64,000 nucleotides of DNA. It comes from Talinum fruticosum (Eukaryota; Streptophyta; Magnoliopsida; Caryophyllales; Talinaceae). Positions 1 to 9,750 of the stretch are shown here, in pieces; the stretch's first letter is position 1; every line of letters starts with the position of its first letter. The notes below the pieces were generated by a model. That model was given only the letters and a program-made list of their open reading frames with translations, was not told where the DNA came from and ran no database searches. The stretch covers positions 2,914,001 through 2,978,000 of the forward strand of contig JAITYX010000034.1 of the NCBI GenBank assembly GCA_021018815.1, given 5' to 3'. A program made the translations under genes and the position numbers.

Positions 1-335
1 AGTCATCAACAATCACAAGCACATATGATTTACCTCCGAGACTCTTGACTGGGATTTCACCACATAAATCCATATGGAACAGTTTACCTTTTGTGCATGC
101 TTCACAGATTTTATCTTTCTTAAATACGAGTTAGGCAATCCTCTGACTAAACCATGAGATGCAAGTTTCTGAATGGTGTGCATACTAACATGACCTAGTC
201 TATGATGCCATGTCCATGAATCATTATGTAGAGATGCTTTTAAGCAAGATAAATTCGACTTGGGTAAGAAACAGGAATAATGTAGGTGTTACTCGATCTC
301 TTACCCGAGAGCTTGGTCTCCTTAGTAGTATCATC
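1..335 (-). pseudogene. Sire-1 pol fragment: pre-integrase zinc region and integrase start
   Basis: The minus-strand reading shows the copia pre-integrase motif WTWHHRLGHVSMHT followed by KLASHGLVRGLPN, then the start of the integrase core, VHMDLCGEIPVKSLGGKSY, which holds the first catalytic Asp in HMDLCG. Between the zinc region and HMDLCG, near position 80, about 20 codons present in Sire-3 and Sire-6 are missing, so this copy has a small internal deletion. The rest of the catalytic core lies outside the window. Function in the family: integration of the reverse-transcribed element into host DNA. Confidence 0.85.
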
Positions 336-435
336 GAAATATAATAGTTGGTCGGACTAAATCTTACCTCTTTACCTTTGTCACATAGTTGAGAGATGCT
401 AAGTAGATTGTACTTTAATCCCTTGACAAGGCATA

Positions 436-624
436 CTAGGTCGACCGATTCTTTTCTTTTCCAATCTTGCCTATCCCAATTATCTTGCCTTTGCTGTCAT
501 CTCCAAATGTGACTTTTCCTCCCTTGTAATTTTCTAACTCGGAAAAGAGTCTTGAGTCTCCCGACATGTGGCGTAAGCATCCATTGTCCACGTACCAAGG
601 CCCTTTTGTTCTTTTACGAGCCAC
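436..624 (-). pseudogene. Sire-1 protease fragment
   Basis: Sixty-two open codons with the copia aspartic protease signature WYVDNGCLRHMSGDSRLFSE. The usual catalytic triplet Asp-Ser/Thr-Gly reads Asp-Asn-Gly here, so the active site is changed. The matching stretch in Sire-6 keeps DSGCSCHM. It is followed, as in relatives, by KVTFGDDSKGKIIGIGKIG, the usual sequence between protease and the pre-integrase domain. In the family this enzyme cuts the Gag-Pol polyprotein inside the particle. The open stretch begins at a GTG within a longer reading frame, so its left edge is not a true start. Confidence 0.85.
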
Positions 625-670
625 CTGTAAGTCATAAACAAATTAACCTTTCTCACTTCCTCTAATGAAC

Positions 671-2454
671 CTAGTAACTCCCTTTACTATGGTCCTTTTT
701 GAGGAAGAAGACTCTTGGGAACATAGATTTGAATAACTTTGGGTTTGGTCCGATTACGAGTCTTTCTTTCATAAAGCTGAGTCCGTGTCTCTTTCTTTTG
801 AAACTCTTTTCTTTTATAAACGAGGAGGAGAAGGTTTTTCTCTTGTAAGCTGGTCCGGGCTCAATCCTCTTTTCATTCTTATGAATGGGATCGTGCTCAG
901 CTTTCCTGAACTTCACGGTTACGGAATCCTTTTCAAAAGCTCCGAGTAGGAATTAGATTCCGCCTCTTTGTTAAAACCAAGTCATTCTTTTCGAATGAGA
1001 CACATTGAGACCACTAAGAGCATGTCGTTTTTCTAACCTTGAGTAAATTTTAAAACAAGCTCTTGAATCTCATTGAGCTCTTGCTTCGGATGCTCATTTT
1101 CTCTTCGAGTGACTCGGACTCGGTCTCATTGGATTAGGCACTAGTCTTGAGCTCTCTTAGAGTAAGCCTCAATTTTTCTAATTCATTTTTCAAAGAGTTG
1201 CTCTCGAAGTAACGAGACTCAAGTTGTTCTTTAAACTAAGAAGAATCGGAATTGGACTTTTCTTCCAAAGTATAAATATATTTGGCTAAATCAACTTGGG
1301 AAAACTTTAGGAAGTATTCAATTACCTCTTAATGATTTGTTTCCTCACTTTTTGAGTGATCCGAATCGACTACGATTCAGCTTCCGAATCTAAGAGTGCC
1401 ATCGAGACACTTTGAATCATCCGAGTCCTCATCATCTTCCGATGTGTCTTCATCACTCCAAGTGGCCATCATAGCTTGTTTCTTCTTTCTGTCCCTCTTT
1501 CTCCTAGGACGAGTCTCGACTATGTGTTCCTTGCTGCCACATTCAAAATTGCCGAGTTCTTAGTTAAAGATAACTTTGAAGGGGAAGAATGTTTACCTTT
1601 TCTATCCTTCTTGTCTTTCTTATAGAACTCTTGTCTTGGCTTCTTATCCCATTTCTTATGCTTCATCATTCTTTTGAAGCCTCTAGCGATAAGTGTCATG
1701 GGATCCTCTTCTAAGTCCGATGAACTTAGATTTGCTTCTCGACTCTTTTAGGCCTTCGGTGCGATGCTCTTTTTAGTGCCGACCTCTGCGTCCTCCTCTT
1801 CCGGGTGGATCTCATGGGTGAGTAGCTTCCCAATGAGGTCGTCCGGCTTCGATAGGACGGGTTACGAGCCTCTTTGATGGCTGTCACCTTGGGACCCCAT
1901 CTTCTCTTGGGTAGACTTCGAGTATCTTTCTACACATTTCCTCGTGGGAAATCTTTTGACCCAGAGATTTGAGATTGTTAGTAATCTCGGTGAAGCGGAT
2001 GAACATCCGAGTGATGTTCTCTTCGGCTCCATCTTGAACGGCTCGTACTTGTAAAGATATTGGCTTTTCTTCGGTTGTCTAACTTGGCTTATGCCTTCAT
2101 AAGTGTTGACAAGCGTGTCCCACCACACTTCTTTAGGCTGTATCACAGGTCGACACTCGGTTATATTCTTCCGAGCCGATGGCGCACATCGGAATGTTCA
2201 TCGCCTTGAAGTTCTTTCGAACTTCTCTACTTCTTCGATAGTGTACTCGGCCTTTGATTTGGGCACGAGTCTTGTTTCTTCGATCTTCATTGGAATTTAG
2301 TTGGCTACCTGTATGATGTTCCAAATATCTTCATCGTGATCTAGCGAGAAAACATTCCATGAGCTTCTTCCGAGTGCATGAAGTTAGATCCTTTGACCTT
2401 TGGTGGTCCGTTGGAAGACCTTCCTTCATCAAACTCTCCATTGTTCTCAACCAT
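671..2454 (-). pseudogene. Sire-1 gag (UBN2-type capsid, zinc knuckle, coiled coil)
   Basis: The probable start is the ATG at 2454-2452, giving MVENNGEFDEGRSSNGPPK, close to the gag start of Sire-6. The capsid region of the UBN2/copia gag type is recognisable from MNIPMCAIGSEEYNRVST (about 2190) and KEVWWDTLVNTYEGISQVR, followed by the basic region ending LLTHEIHPEE. A zinc knuckle near 1525 reads ECGSKEHIVE and has lost cysteines. Downstream (about 1300-1100) comes a stretch rich in Glu, Leu and Ser typical of the Sirevirus coiled coil (LEEKSNSDSS, LKNELEKLRLTL), and then Lys-rich sequence leading to protease. Several frameshifts and stops break the frame. Gag forms the cytoplasmic particle. 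Confidence 0.8.
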
Positions 2455-2500
2455 TTGATCTTTAGACCTTTGGATGGTTAGATCCTTTACGAAAGGCTAG

Positions 2501-2511
2501 GCTCGATACTA
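2501..2511 (-). promoter_or_regulatory. Sire-1 primer binding site
   Basis: TAGTATCGAGC directly follows the LTR end on the minus strand. It differs from the complement of the initiator tRNA-Met 3' end (TGGTATCAGAGC) by a G-to-A change and by a missing A before GAG. Confidence 0.75.
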
Positions 2512-2513
2512 AT

Positions 2514-4068
2514 CGAAGGTTTGCTCTTAAAGAGACTAAGTCACCCTAAAGGGGGGTGAATTGGGTGATGAGGAAATTTGAACAAAGACTGAAAGATTAA
2601 ATTCTAAAACCGACTTTGAAACAGATCCGAGTCTAAATTGGACTCAAAAAGCTGTTAACTCGGAAAATACGTAAAAACCCTCCTGGGGCAAAAAACCATG
2701 GTCGGTACTAATCCAAGCACCAAGTCAAATCCACTATTTTTAATCCACAAAATACGGTAGAAACACTCAACTAGAATTGCTCCCTTAGACAATTCCTTAG
2801 ATGATTTTCCTAGACTCGAAGTTCCCTTATTTGATCTAGTACTTCCTAACTAAAGTAACCTTTACGGTTAGGGAAAACCGAGCTAAGTTAAGCCTTACAG
2901 CTCGGTCAAGGAACCTTACTCGTAAAGTAAGAATAAGTGTTTGTGACTGATTACAAGACCTTACAACTAAGAAAGATGTTAAGTATAGAGTTGGAGTTGT
3001 AAGTAGAAGATTGAATGAGAATTATACAGAGAGAGATAATTTCAGCCATAGATTCAACAATCTCCTTATCATGTGAAGTGGCTTCTACTTATAGATGACC
3101 ATGCAGATTAGTCGTTGTGACTATCTTCCGATTAGAAGTCCTTTGTGACCGTCGGAATAGTTTTTCCGAGTGACTCGGAAAATATCCGTTGAGGTGTGAA
3201 CGTTGGGCAACAGCTCTTGACTTATTTGGATGTCCTAATCCACTGGTGGTGTGTAAAAAATAGGGTGGAAACCACCGTTGAGCTTGGCGTTGCATATTTC
3301 CAGTTTTGAAAACAGACAACCACGACACGATTGTCCGGGCCTTTGTCGAAGTAGAAAAACCTTGTCTGCCGGTGATTGACGACTTGAAACCTAGGTTACT
3401 TTTGTATTTCAAAAATAGGATAACCTCATTTAGATAACCTACAAAAGTAAATCAATTTGGTTCTCAAAGTATAAAATACTTTGGTCAAAGATTAGACAAA
3501 TAATAATTTTATTAAGATAATTAAGTACCTAATTATCCGAGTCCTAAAAGAGTGGAATTTTCCGAGTCTAATATCCATTATACTCAAATTCCATCCGAGT
3601 CGATCTAATATCCATTATACTCAAATTCCATTATACTCAAATATCCATTACTCTAATAAAGAATATTAGAGTAATGAAACTTGATCTAGACAAGCACGGT
3701 TCAAACGAAACATGCCGACTTAGAACGATGAATTAACACTCGTAAATCAATCAAACTTAGAATACAAAGTCGGACCTCGGTTTATGCACGTTAGAGCAAA
3801 TATGTGAACATGCGATAAGTTTTAGTGTTGTCCGAGTGACTTAGAACTATGTGTGAAAAGATAAGCAAGAGTATGCTTTACGAGTCGAGTCGGAATCAAG
3901 TGAAAACATATGCAATAGTTTACGTAAACACTCGAAAAGATTCTATATCACTCAAAAAAGTTTGTAAAGCACTTAGAATATATTGCAATCAAAACTTACA
4001 AGAGATAAAGTCTGTACTGATTCCTTGATGGTACTCAAAATGATATACTCGCAAAGTGTGAGTCTTCA
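2514..4068 (-). repeat. Sire-1 5' LTR
   Basis: Starts TGAAGACTC at 4068 and ends ACCTTCG at 2514 on the minus strand (CA end mutated to CG). It aligns along its length with the LTRs at 4137-5618 and 49036-50335. Its core promoter, TATAAGTAG near 3087-3094, is a weakened form of the TATAAATAGAAGCC block found in the sister LTRs. The U5 end carries the family signature ATTCACCCCCCTTTAGGGTG close to the primer site. Length 1555 bp. Confidence 0.88.
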
Positions 4069-4118
4069 CTCATGATTATTTTACTAACAAAGTTTACGTA
4101 TAAGTATGGAATGCCTTT

Positions 4119-4136
4119 AATAAAAAATGGGGAGAT
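4119..4136 (+). promoter_or_regulatory. Sire-2 polypurine tract
   Basis: AATAAAAAATGGGGAGAT immediately precedes the TG start of the 3' LTR. The same position in Sire-3 reads AAAAAGGGGGAGAT. It would prime plus-strand DNA synthesis. Confidence 0.85.
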
Positions 4137-5618
4137 TGGAAACTTAGACTCTAAAACTCGACCATTCTCGGTACTACCAAACACTCGGTACAAACCTCAT
4201 TCCTCCTAAGTTTGGATTACAAGTCATTACGAGTAATATAGAAACTCCTGTTTAAGTTTTCATTTGATTCCGATCGACTCGGAACATACATTCTTGTCTA
4301 TTGTCTTACATTGATGTTTCGAGTCACTCGGACATCACTCGAATTTATCGCACGTTCAAATATTTTCTTTACCAGTTCATATCTCAATTCGACAACATAT
4401 AGTGAATTAAAGTGAATTACAATGTTAATTCATCTTTCTAAGTCGACATGTTTGTTTGAGAATTATTTGTCTAGATCAAGTACGTATACTCCGATGTTTT
4501 CAGTCTTATAACTTGATCTTTCTTAGGATCGACTCGATGGAATTTGAGTATAATGAATATTAGACTCAAAAATTCCGCTCTTCTAGGCTCGAGATAATTA
4601 TGCACTTAATTATCTTAATTAAATAATTATCTGCGCCTAATCTTAGACCAAAGCATTTATACATTGAGAACCAGAATGATTTACTTTTGCAGATTATCTA
4701 AACGAGGTTATCTTATTTTTGAATTACAAAAATAAGCGGCTTTAAGCTGTCAATCACCAGCAGACAAGGATTTTTACTTCGAACAAGGCCCGGACGCTAT
4801 GTCGGGGTTGTCTATTTCCAAACCTGGAAAATTTCAACGCTAAGCTCCACGGTTGTTTCTACCCTACTTTTCGGACAACACCAACTAATTGTAGCACCCT
4901 TAGGAAGCAAAAGCCGTTGCACAACGTTCACAACTCAACGGATCTTTTCGAGCTACTCGGAAGAACCGTTACAATGGTCAAGAAGGATTTACGTTCGAAA
5001 TTAGTCACAACGGCTAATCTGCTTGCTCATCTATAAATAGAAGCCCATTATCAAGACTTGAAGATTGCTGTGATTAATTGTTGATACACATTTCTTAAGC
5101 AAAAGTCTTTGTATTCATACTCAATCTTCTATTTACAACTCACGACTTATAATCCATACTTTCCGAGTTGTAAAGTCTTATAATAAGTTACATACTCTTT
5201 CTTACTTTCGAGTAAGGTCCCTTGATCGAGCTGTCAGGGTTAACTCAGCTCGATTGTCCCTAGTCTGTAAAGGTTATCTAAGTTTGGAAGTACTAGATCG
5301 GATAAGGGAATTTATGAGTCTAAGAAAACTCTATAAAGAATTATTTAAGGGAGCAATTCTGGTTGAGTCGATCTGCTATATTTTGTGGATTCAAAATAGT
5401 GGATTTGACTTGGTGCTTAGATTAGCGTTGTCCGTGGTTTTCTCGCCCTAGGAGGGTTTCCATGTATATTTGAGTTTACACTTTTCCGAGTCCAATCTAG
5501 ACTCGGATTGTCTTGATTGTTCTTTTCCAGCGATAAATGTTCCAAGTTTGTTAAAATTCCCTCATCACCCTATTCAGCCCCTCTAGGGTGACTAAGACTC
5601 ACCAAGAGAAAACCTTCA
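4137..5618 (+). repeat. Sire-2 3' LTR
   Basis: Starts TGGAAACTTA at 4137 and ends AACCTTCA at 5618, 1482 bp. TATAAATAG at 5032-5040 is followed by AAGCC as in the other Sirevirus LTRs, so the transcription start should lie about 30 bp downstream. The 3' part carries CATCACCCTATTCAGCCC and TAGGGTGACT. It belongs to the same subgroup as the Sire-1 LTR. Confidence 0.9.
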
Positions 5619-6671
5619 AGGAATTTTAAAGCGATACATCTTTCTCGCACAATACTAAAAAAGATAAATAAAATAAATAAACAAGTAATTCATGGTTTGA
5701 AGGCCAATTTTGACCCTCGGGTTGTCCGACCTACTAATATGGATCTTGAACATGATCTTTTAAGTGTGACAGTGGTAATAGGATGTGGCTTTTTTGTAAG
5801 TTTTTATTGAGGTAGGTTGGGAAATATGCGTGACTAATGGAGTATTAATGTTTTAATGTAGTAGAGTACAGAATATGATGGGAATTGGCTGAAAAGAAAC
5901 AAAGAGAGTAATTAGAATACTATAATGTGTATTCGGTAGCTCTTAGTTTAGCTTCGATAGCGTAACACTTAGGGTTGAGCCGTATGAAAAGTGAAAGCCT
6001 AAGCTCTCTATTTTTCTTAGGGTTGAGTCGTATGAAAAGTGAGAGCCCAAGCTCTCTATTTGCGGGGAGAGGGTCGGGTCACAAATGACCTAGGGTTAGG
6101 TCTCGACTAGTCACTCAAAGCTAAATAGAATCAGCTGCGAACCAGGCCGAGAAATCTAAGAGGATAAAATATAATAGAACCGGGGTAGGGGTGTCGGCCA
6201 ACCGGTGTTGTTGTAAGGTTTCGAACTCCTTACGTGCTGCCACGACGTCTTTTTGAGGGAGGAAGCTCCTTGTCTCACGCAGACTATCTTGGAGCTACAA
6301 GCAGCGGTTTGATACTTGTGATCATGAAATGTAACGCTTAACGTTGTGTTGAGGTCTTTACCTCCATGTTTGGTTGGACAAATGTTAAACGCAAAATTTT
6401 GAGCCCGAAATTTCCCTGTACGCAGCACCGGACTTCGTTGACTCTCGAGGTGTAACTCGAGCTTGGACCGTTCGAATGAAAAGGAATTTTTGACCGACCT
6501 AAGACAAAAGGTTATTTATTTGGTGCTAAGTGATCTTTTGTGGTTTACTGGCTTCTATCACACCAATCGGACACCAATCGCGATCCAAATCCACAAACAA
6601 GACTGCAATTTCATCATCACGCCAACAAATAAATAAAATAGAAAAGGGATTACACTTTCTTAGTGTCTACA
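5619..6671 (-). mobile_element. Tat-3, LTR of a Tat-type gypsy element on the minus strand
   Basis: On the minus strand it starts TGTAGACACTAAG at 6671, the same opening as the Tat-1 and Tat-4 LTRs (TAGACACC). It continues with the shared blocks ATTGGTGTGATAGAAGCC, GCACCAAATAAATA, AACCCTAGGTCATTT and the AAATAGAGAGCTT promoter block. It stops at 5619 where Sire-2 is inserted; the missing half should lie left of the window. At its upstream edge (6672) the Tat-1 integrase begins in the other orientation, so this LTR was inserted into Tat-1 pol. Whether it is a solo LTR or the edge of a full element cannot be told from here. Confidence 0.85.
5969..6062 (-). repeat. 47-bp tandem duplication over the Tat-3 core promoter
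   Basis: Two adjacent copies, 5969-6015 and 6016-6062, share CTTAGGGTTGAG, CGTATGAAAAGTGA and AAGCTCTCTATTT with a few differences. On the minus strand each copy contains an AAATAGAGAGCTT block, the TATA-like core of this LTR family. The other Tat LTRs in the window have one copy. Confidence 0.85.
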
Positions 6672-7221
6672 ATTGTGAACAAAAATATTTTTAAAATAGT
6701 GGAGAAGATGGTTGTCACTTATAAGGATTGGCCTTACAAGTTACCCGTAGCTTTATGGGGCTACTTGGACCTCCATCGGGAGCTCTACAGGAGCAACACC
6801 TTACTCCCTAAGCAATCTTTGACATCCCCTCGTTGTGGATCATTGCTGAATGTCAAATTCCCGAGCGAGAATGGGCAAAGCCACGTAACGAACAGATTAG
6901 TGTTGTTCGATGAAAGATGCCTTAATGCCTTATATAATGTCCAAATATACCAGGCATGTATATCAAGGGAATTTAGCAAGAGAGTGAAGACTCGAAATCT
7001 GCAAGTTGGAGACTTCGTCCTTAAGGAGATTAGGGCGCCAATTTAAGATCGACGAGGAAAATTCGGGCCTAGCTCGGGAAGGCTCATTTGTACTTAGTCA
7101 AATACTACCAGGAGGAGAAGTAAAATTGATTGATTTCGATGGTGAAGGGGTCTTTCAGTACACAAACTTATATCAGCCGATGAAATATTATGTTTCGCAC
7201 AACCCTAAAAAGCGGCCCTAG
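6672..7221 (+). pseudogene. Tat-1 integrase C-terminal part
   Basis: The first frame reads KMVVTYKDWPYKLPVALWGY and then, after about 80 residues, VQIYQACISREFSKRVKTRN and QVGDFVLKEIRAPI. A frameshift near 7040 moves the rest to another frame, GSFVLSQILPGGEVKLIDFD and YTNLYQPMKYYV, ending in a stop at 7219-7221. These are the usual sequences after the catalytic core of Tat/Ogre integrase (the GPFIVKKILPGGAVKL-type end). The catalytic Asp and Glu are upstream and not present, because Tat-3 interrupts the gene at 6671. The same protein end is found in Tat-4 at 40376-40830. Confidence 0.85.
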
Positions 7222-7669
7222 TCCGGCCCAACCGAGGCGAGCTATGGCGAGCGTCGGCCACTATCCGGACAATGGTGGGGTTGGCCGGGCCGAACAATTT
7301 CCCCTTGTTTTATCTCTGTAATTGTTTATTTCGATGGTTCGATCGGACAGTCTACTTATTTATTTGTTTTGGGGTTGCCCAATTAGATGGCCCATTAGTG
7401 TAATTAATTCTTTTAATTATTTCAATTAATTTTAAGGGTACTCCAATTAGGCGGTCCAATTTATTTATACCTCTAGGTGAGTGATAAATAAATAAAATAA
7501 AGGTGAGCATAAAACTTACTTTTATTTAATAAAAGGTAAGCCTACTACTTACCCGAGTACATAGCTAATAAAAGGGAAAACAACAACACTACTTGCAAAA
7601 TAAATAAAGCTGCTCTAAGGTGGCAAGGTTAATCTTCCTAAATTCTTTTATTCTTTCTAAAAATGATCT
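7222..7669. other. Tat-1 spacer between pol and the antisense gene
   Basis: No reading frame. The first 75 bp are GC-rich (GAGCGTCGGCCACTATCC, GGTTGGCCGGGCCG) and match the same place in Tat-4 near 40860. The rest is AT-rich with repeated AATAAATAAA. This spacer separates the convergent 3' ends of pol and the antisense gene. Confidence 0.7.
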
Positions 7670-9194
7670 CTAAAAAATAGAGCCCCAGTCTATCTTCACT
7701 TTCTTCCCTTTCGGGTCACTAGACTCGGCTCCATCATCTTGGGTGCGATTCTTTAGCTCCTCGGTTTTGCATGCTCTCCTCTCTTCGACTTCCTTAGCCT
7801 CGGACTCCCTTACGTAGGCTCGGTCATCTATTTGAGGATTCACTTCGCATATTTGGAGTAGTGCGGCACCGAGAACGGCTCCTTAGGGATCTAGCTCTAG
7901 AGCCTTCGAGTGCCTTGGGACGTTTGGGCTCCTTAAGTTTTCAGCAACTTTGCTAGGTTCATCCAATATTTGGGCCTTAACTTAACTCGCTCGAAGCGCC
8001 AAAACCTTCGAGCAGTTCAAAGGTAGTAGGCCGGACACGGTTCAGATTGGGAATCACCTACTCTCATCCCATTTGCTGCAATACATAGTTAGGGAAGTAG
8101 TATGTAATGATTTTTAAACCCAGCGAGCGCACAAAGGGTTCTTTGTCATATATATGTCCTAAATTGGGACACTTTCCAATGTTTAATGTAACATTCAATT
8201 GTACTATTATGGTTTTTAAGATGATCCTCCCACTAGCGAGAAGCGGGATGAATGATTACCACATCTAATAGCTTCCATCGATAGAAGTGTATTGGCGAGA
8301 TATTGTCCACTTGTTGCAAGAGCATGGAATAGTTATAGATGCTCCATTAACCAAATCTACACACAACAGATAAAAAATCATAAGAGTCTCACACAGTCGA
8401 ATTCAACACTATTTATGGCCCAACATAAGCAAAAATAAAACAAAAAAGAGAAAAGGATGACATAGCGAAAACAGAGACTTTAGGCGAAAACGCGAGGCTT
8501 TTTCATCCTTGGCGACATCGGACTGCCACCCCTTGGACGGCGCCACCGACTTATTTCACCGGTTGGTCTCGGTTATTGTTATTTGCTTACCTGCGATAAC
8601 AGGGGGCTCCTAACAAAGTCTTCCGCCGGATTAGCCTCCACCCGGTCTAACCCTAGATTTAGGGAACGAGTAATCCTCTAGCCGCTCAAGAGAGCTCGGA
8701 AGTCTTGCGAGCACCATATCCTTGTGGTCTCCTACGTCCAGGAAACCACCTATCAAACAGTGATAATGGCTCGACATTTATTAATAAGGATCGACTACGA
8801 TGATAGTACATCAGGTGGTAATGCTTTATCGGATTCATTAGGTCCACCGATTCCCAATAAGAATCCAACCTAGATTCCTCTTGTTCAATTTTAGAAGGCG
8901 TTTGTAGGTTTTGTGCATGTTTTTAGAGGATTTGGCCATAACGGGTTTGGTACAATGTTGGATGCCCGAAACGAGCATCAAACTCTTGAGGCGGGAGACA
9001 TAATTCCTTATCCTCTAAACACGAAAACATGGTGATGCGAATCCCGAGTAGGCCACGGCGGCCCTTAGGAAAGTCCAATAGACTTTAACTTGATGAATGT
9101 TGAATAAAGTATTCAGTTCATATTGTGACAATCCTACCCACTCGGTGTTTGTTATCACATGCATCCAACGAGATAACTCATTAATGAAATTCAT
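7670..9194 (-). pseudogene. Tat-1 antisense gene B (DUF7745-like, related to plant mobile domain proteins)
   Basis: The start is the ATG at 9194, MNFINELSRWMH, matched in Tat-4 by MDFMTELTRWMH. It is followed by YELNTLFNIHQVKVYWTFLR and by a frameshifted stretch resembling the FGEDELCP-type region of DUF7745 proteins. Exon 1 ends at 8591 with donor GTAAGC at 8590, conserved at 42178 in Tat-4. A likely acceptor TGTGTAG ends at 8357. The C-terminus is charged, AKEVEERRACKTEELKN and then PKGKKVKIDWGSIF before the stop at 7670, and looks nuclear-localisation-like. Stops occur in the middle. The domain assignment is from memory of family motifs; that a spliced gene exists here is an inference from the two copies. 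Confidence 0.6.
8357..8590 (-). other. Probable intron in Tat-1 antisense gene B
   Basis: The donor GTAAGC follows ATCGCAG at 8590, and the acceptor TTGTGTGTAG lies just before ATTTGGTTAATGGAGC at 8356. Tat-4 keeps the donor GTAAGC (42178) and an acceptor-like GATCTAG just before CTAATGGAGC. The interval contains no open frame. Confidence 0.5.
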
Positions 9195-9540
9195 CTTTTG
9201 AGAATGGAAAACACTAAGGTATTTTTAGGATCTATTTTTACGTGGGAATTACGGAAGAAAGTTAAGAAGCCATAATTTTTGGCATCCAACGAGAGGGTCC
9301 AATTTATAGCAATTCCAAGATTAGAGTCCTACTATGCCAACACCACCGAAGTTCGCCATACTCTCGATATCCTGCATGACGAGCGCCGGCCAAACCTTCT
9401 AGAACGGCCGATTTGCCTTATGGCCCGAGCACTCCTTGGGCCATTGCTGGTTTCTGCCCTGAGCCGCCCATTTTCGGTCAACCTATATTATTTCGAACTG
9501 TGCACTTACCGATTCCCATTTTTGTATTTATTATTTTCTT

Positions 9541-9556
9541 TTAGGGGAATGGGGGT
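9541..9556 (+). promoter_or_regulatory. Internal polypurine tract of Tat-1
   Basis: TTTTAGGGGAATGGGGGT lies between the two antisense genes and is repeated almost base for base at 43139-43156 in Tat-4. At 32450 the Tat-2 copy begins inside the same G-run. It resembles a plus-strand primer tract but is far from the LTR, so it could act as a central tract; this role is only inferred. Confidence 0.45.
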
Positions 9557-9750
9557 AGTGCAATTTTTTCGTGCAATTTTTTTGTCTTTTTTTCAATTTG
9601 TCTTGGTGATTTTTCTTAGAATTTTTCCATCATATTAATAAAAGAAAGAATTTTTAGAATTACGTCTTCGCATTTCATCTCATTACATAAAGTCAAACAA
9701 GTTTCCAAAATATTAAACATTAACAACACAAGAACCCTACAAGGGATCAA

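Larger units (their letters stand above)
1..4068 (-). mobile_element. Sire-1, Sirevirus-type copia retrotransposon, 5' part
   Basis: Read on the minus strand the order is LTR (4068-2514), primer binding site, gag (2454 downward), protease (about 624-436) and the start of integrase (about 330-1). The element leaves the window inside integrase. It belongs to the copia group because protease and integrase follow gag in the copia order and the primer site matches initiator tRNA-Met. It was inserted only 70 bp upstream of the Sire-2 3' LTR and in opposite orientation, so the two LTRs form a large inverted pair with a very short spacer. Stops and frameshifts run through every coding part; it cannot make its own proteins. 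Confidence 0.9.
4069..5618 (+). mobile_element. Sire-2, Sirevirus 3' end (short internal tail plus 3' LTR)
   Basis: Only 68 bp of internal sequence (4069-4136) and the 3' LTR remain visible; the rest lies left of Sire-1 and outside the window. The tail AAGTATGGAATGCCTTT just before the polypurine tract is the same as in Sire-3 at about 28998, which fixes the element type and orientation. To the right, at 5619, sequence switches without a break into a Tat LTR on the minus strand, so Sire-2 inserted into Tat-3. Confidence 0.85.

Noticed and set aside
9279..9638. Plus-strand open frame of 119 codons in Tat-1
   Set aside because: Lies over the spacer between the antisense genes; no similarity to Tat-4 in that frame and no coding signs.
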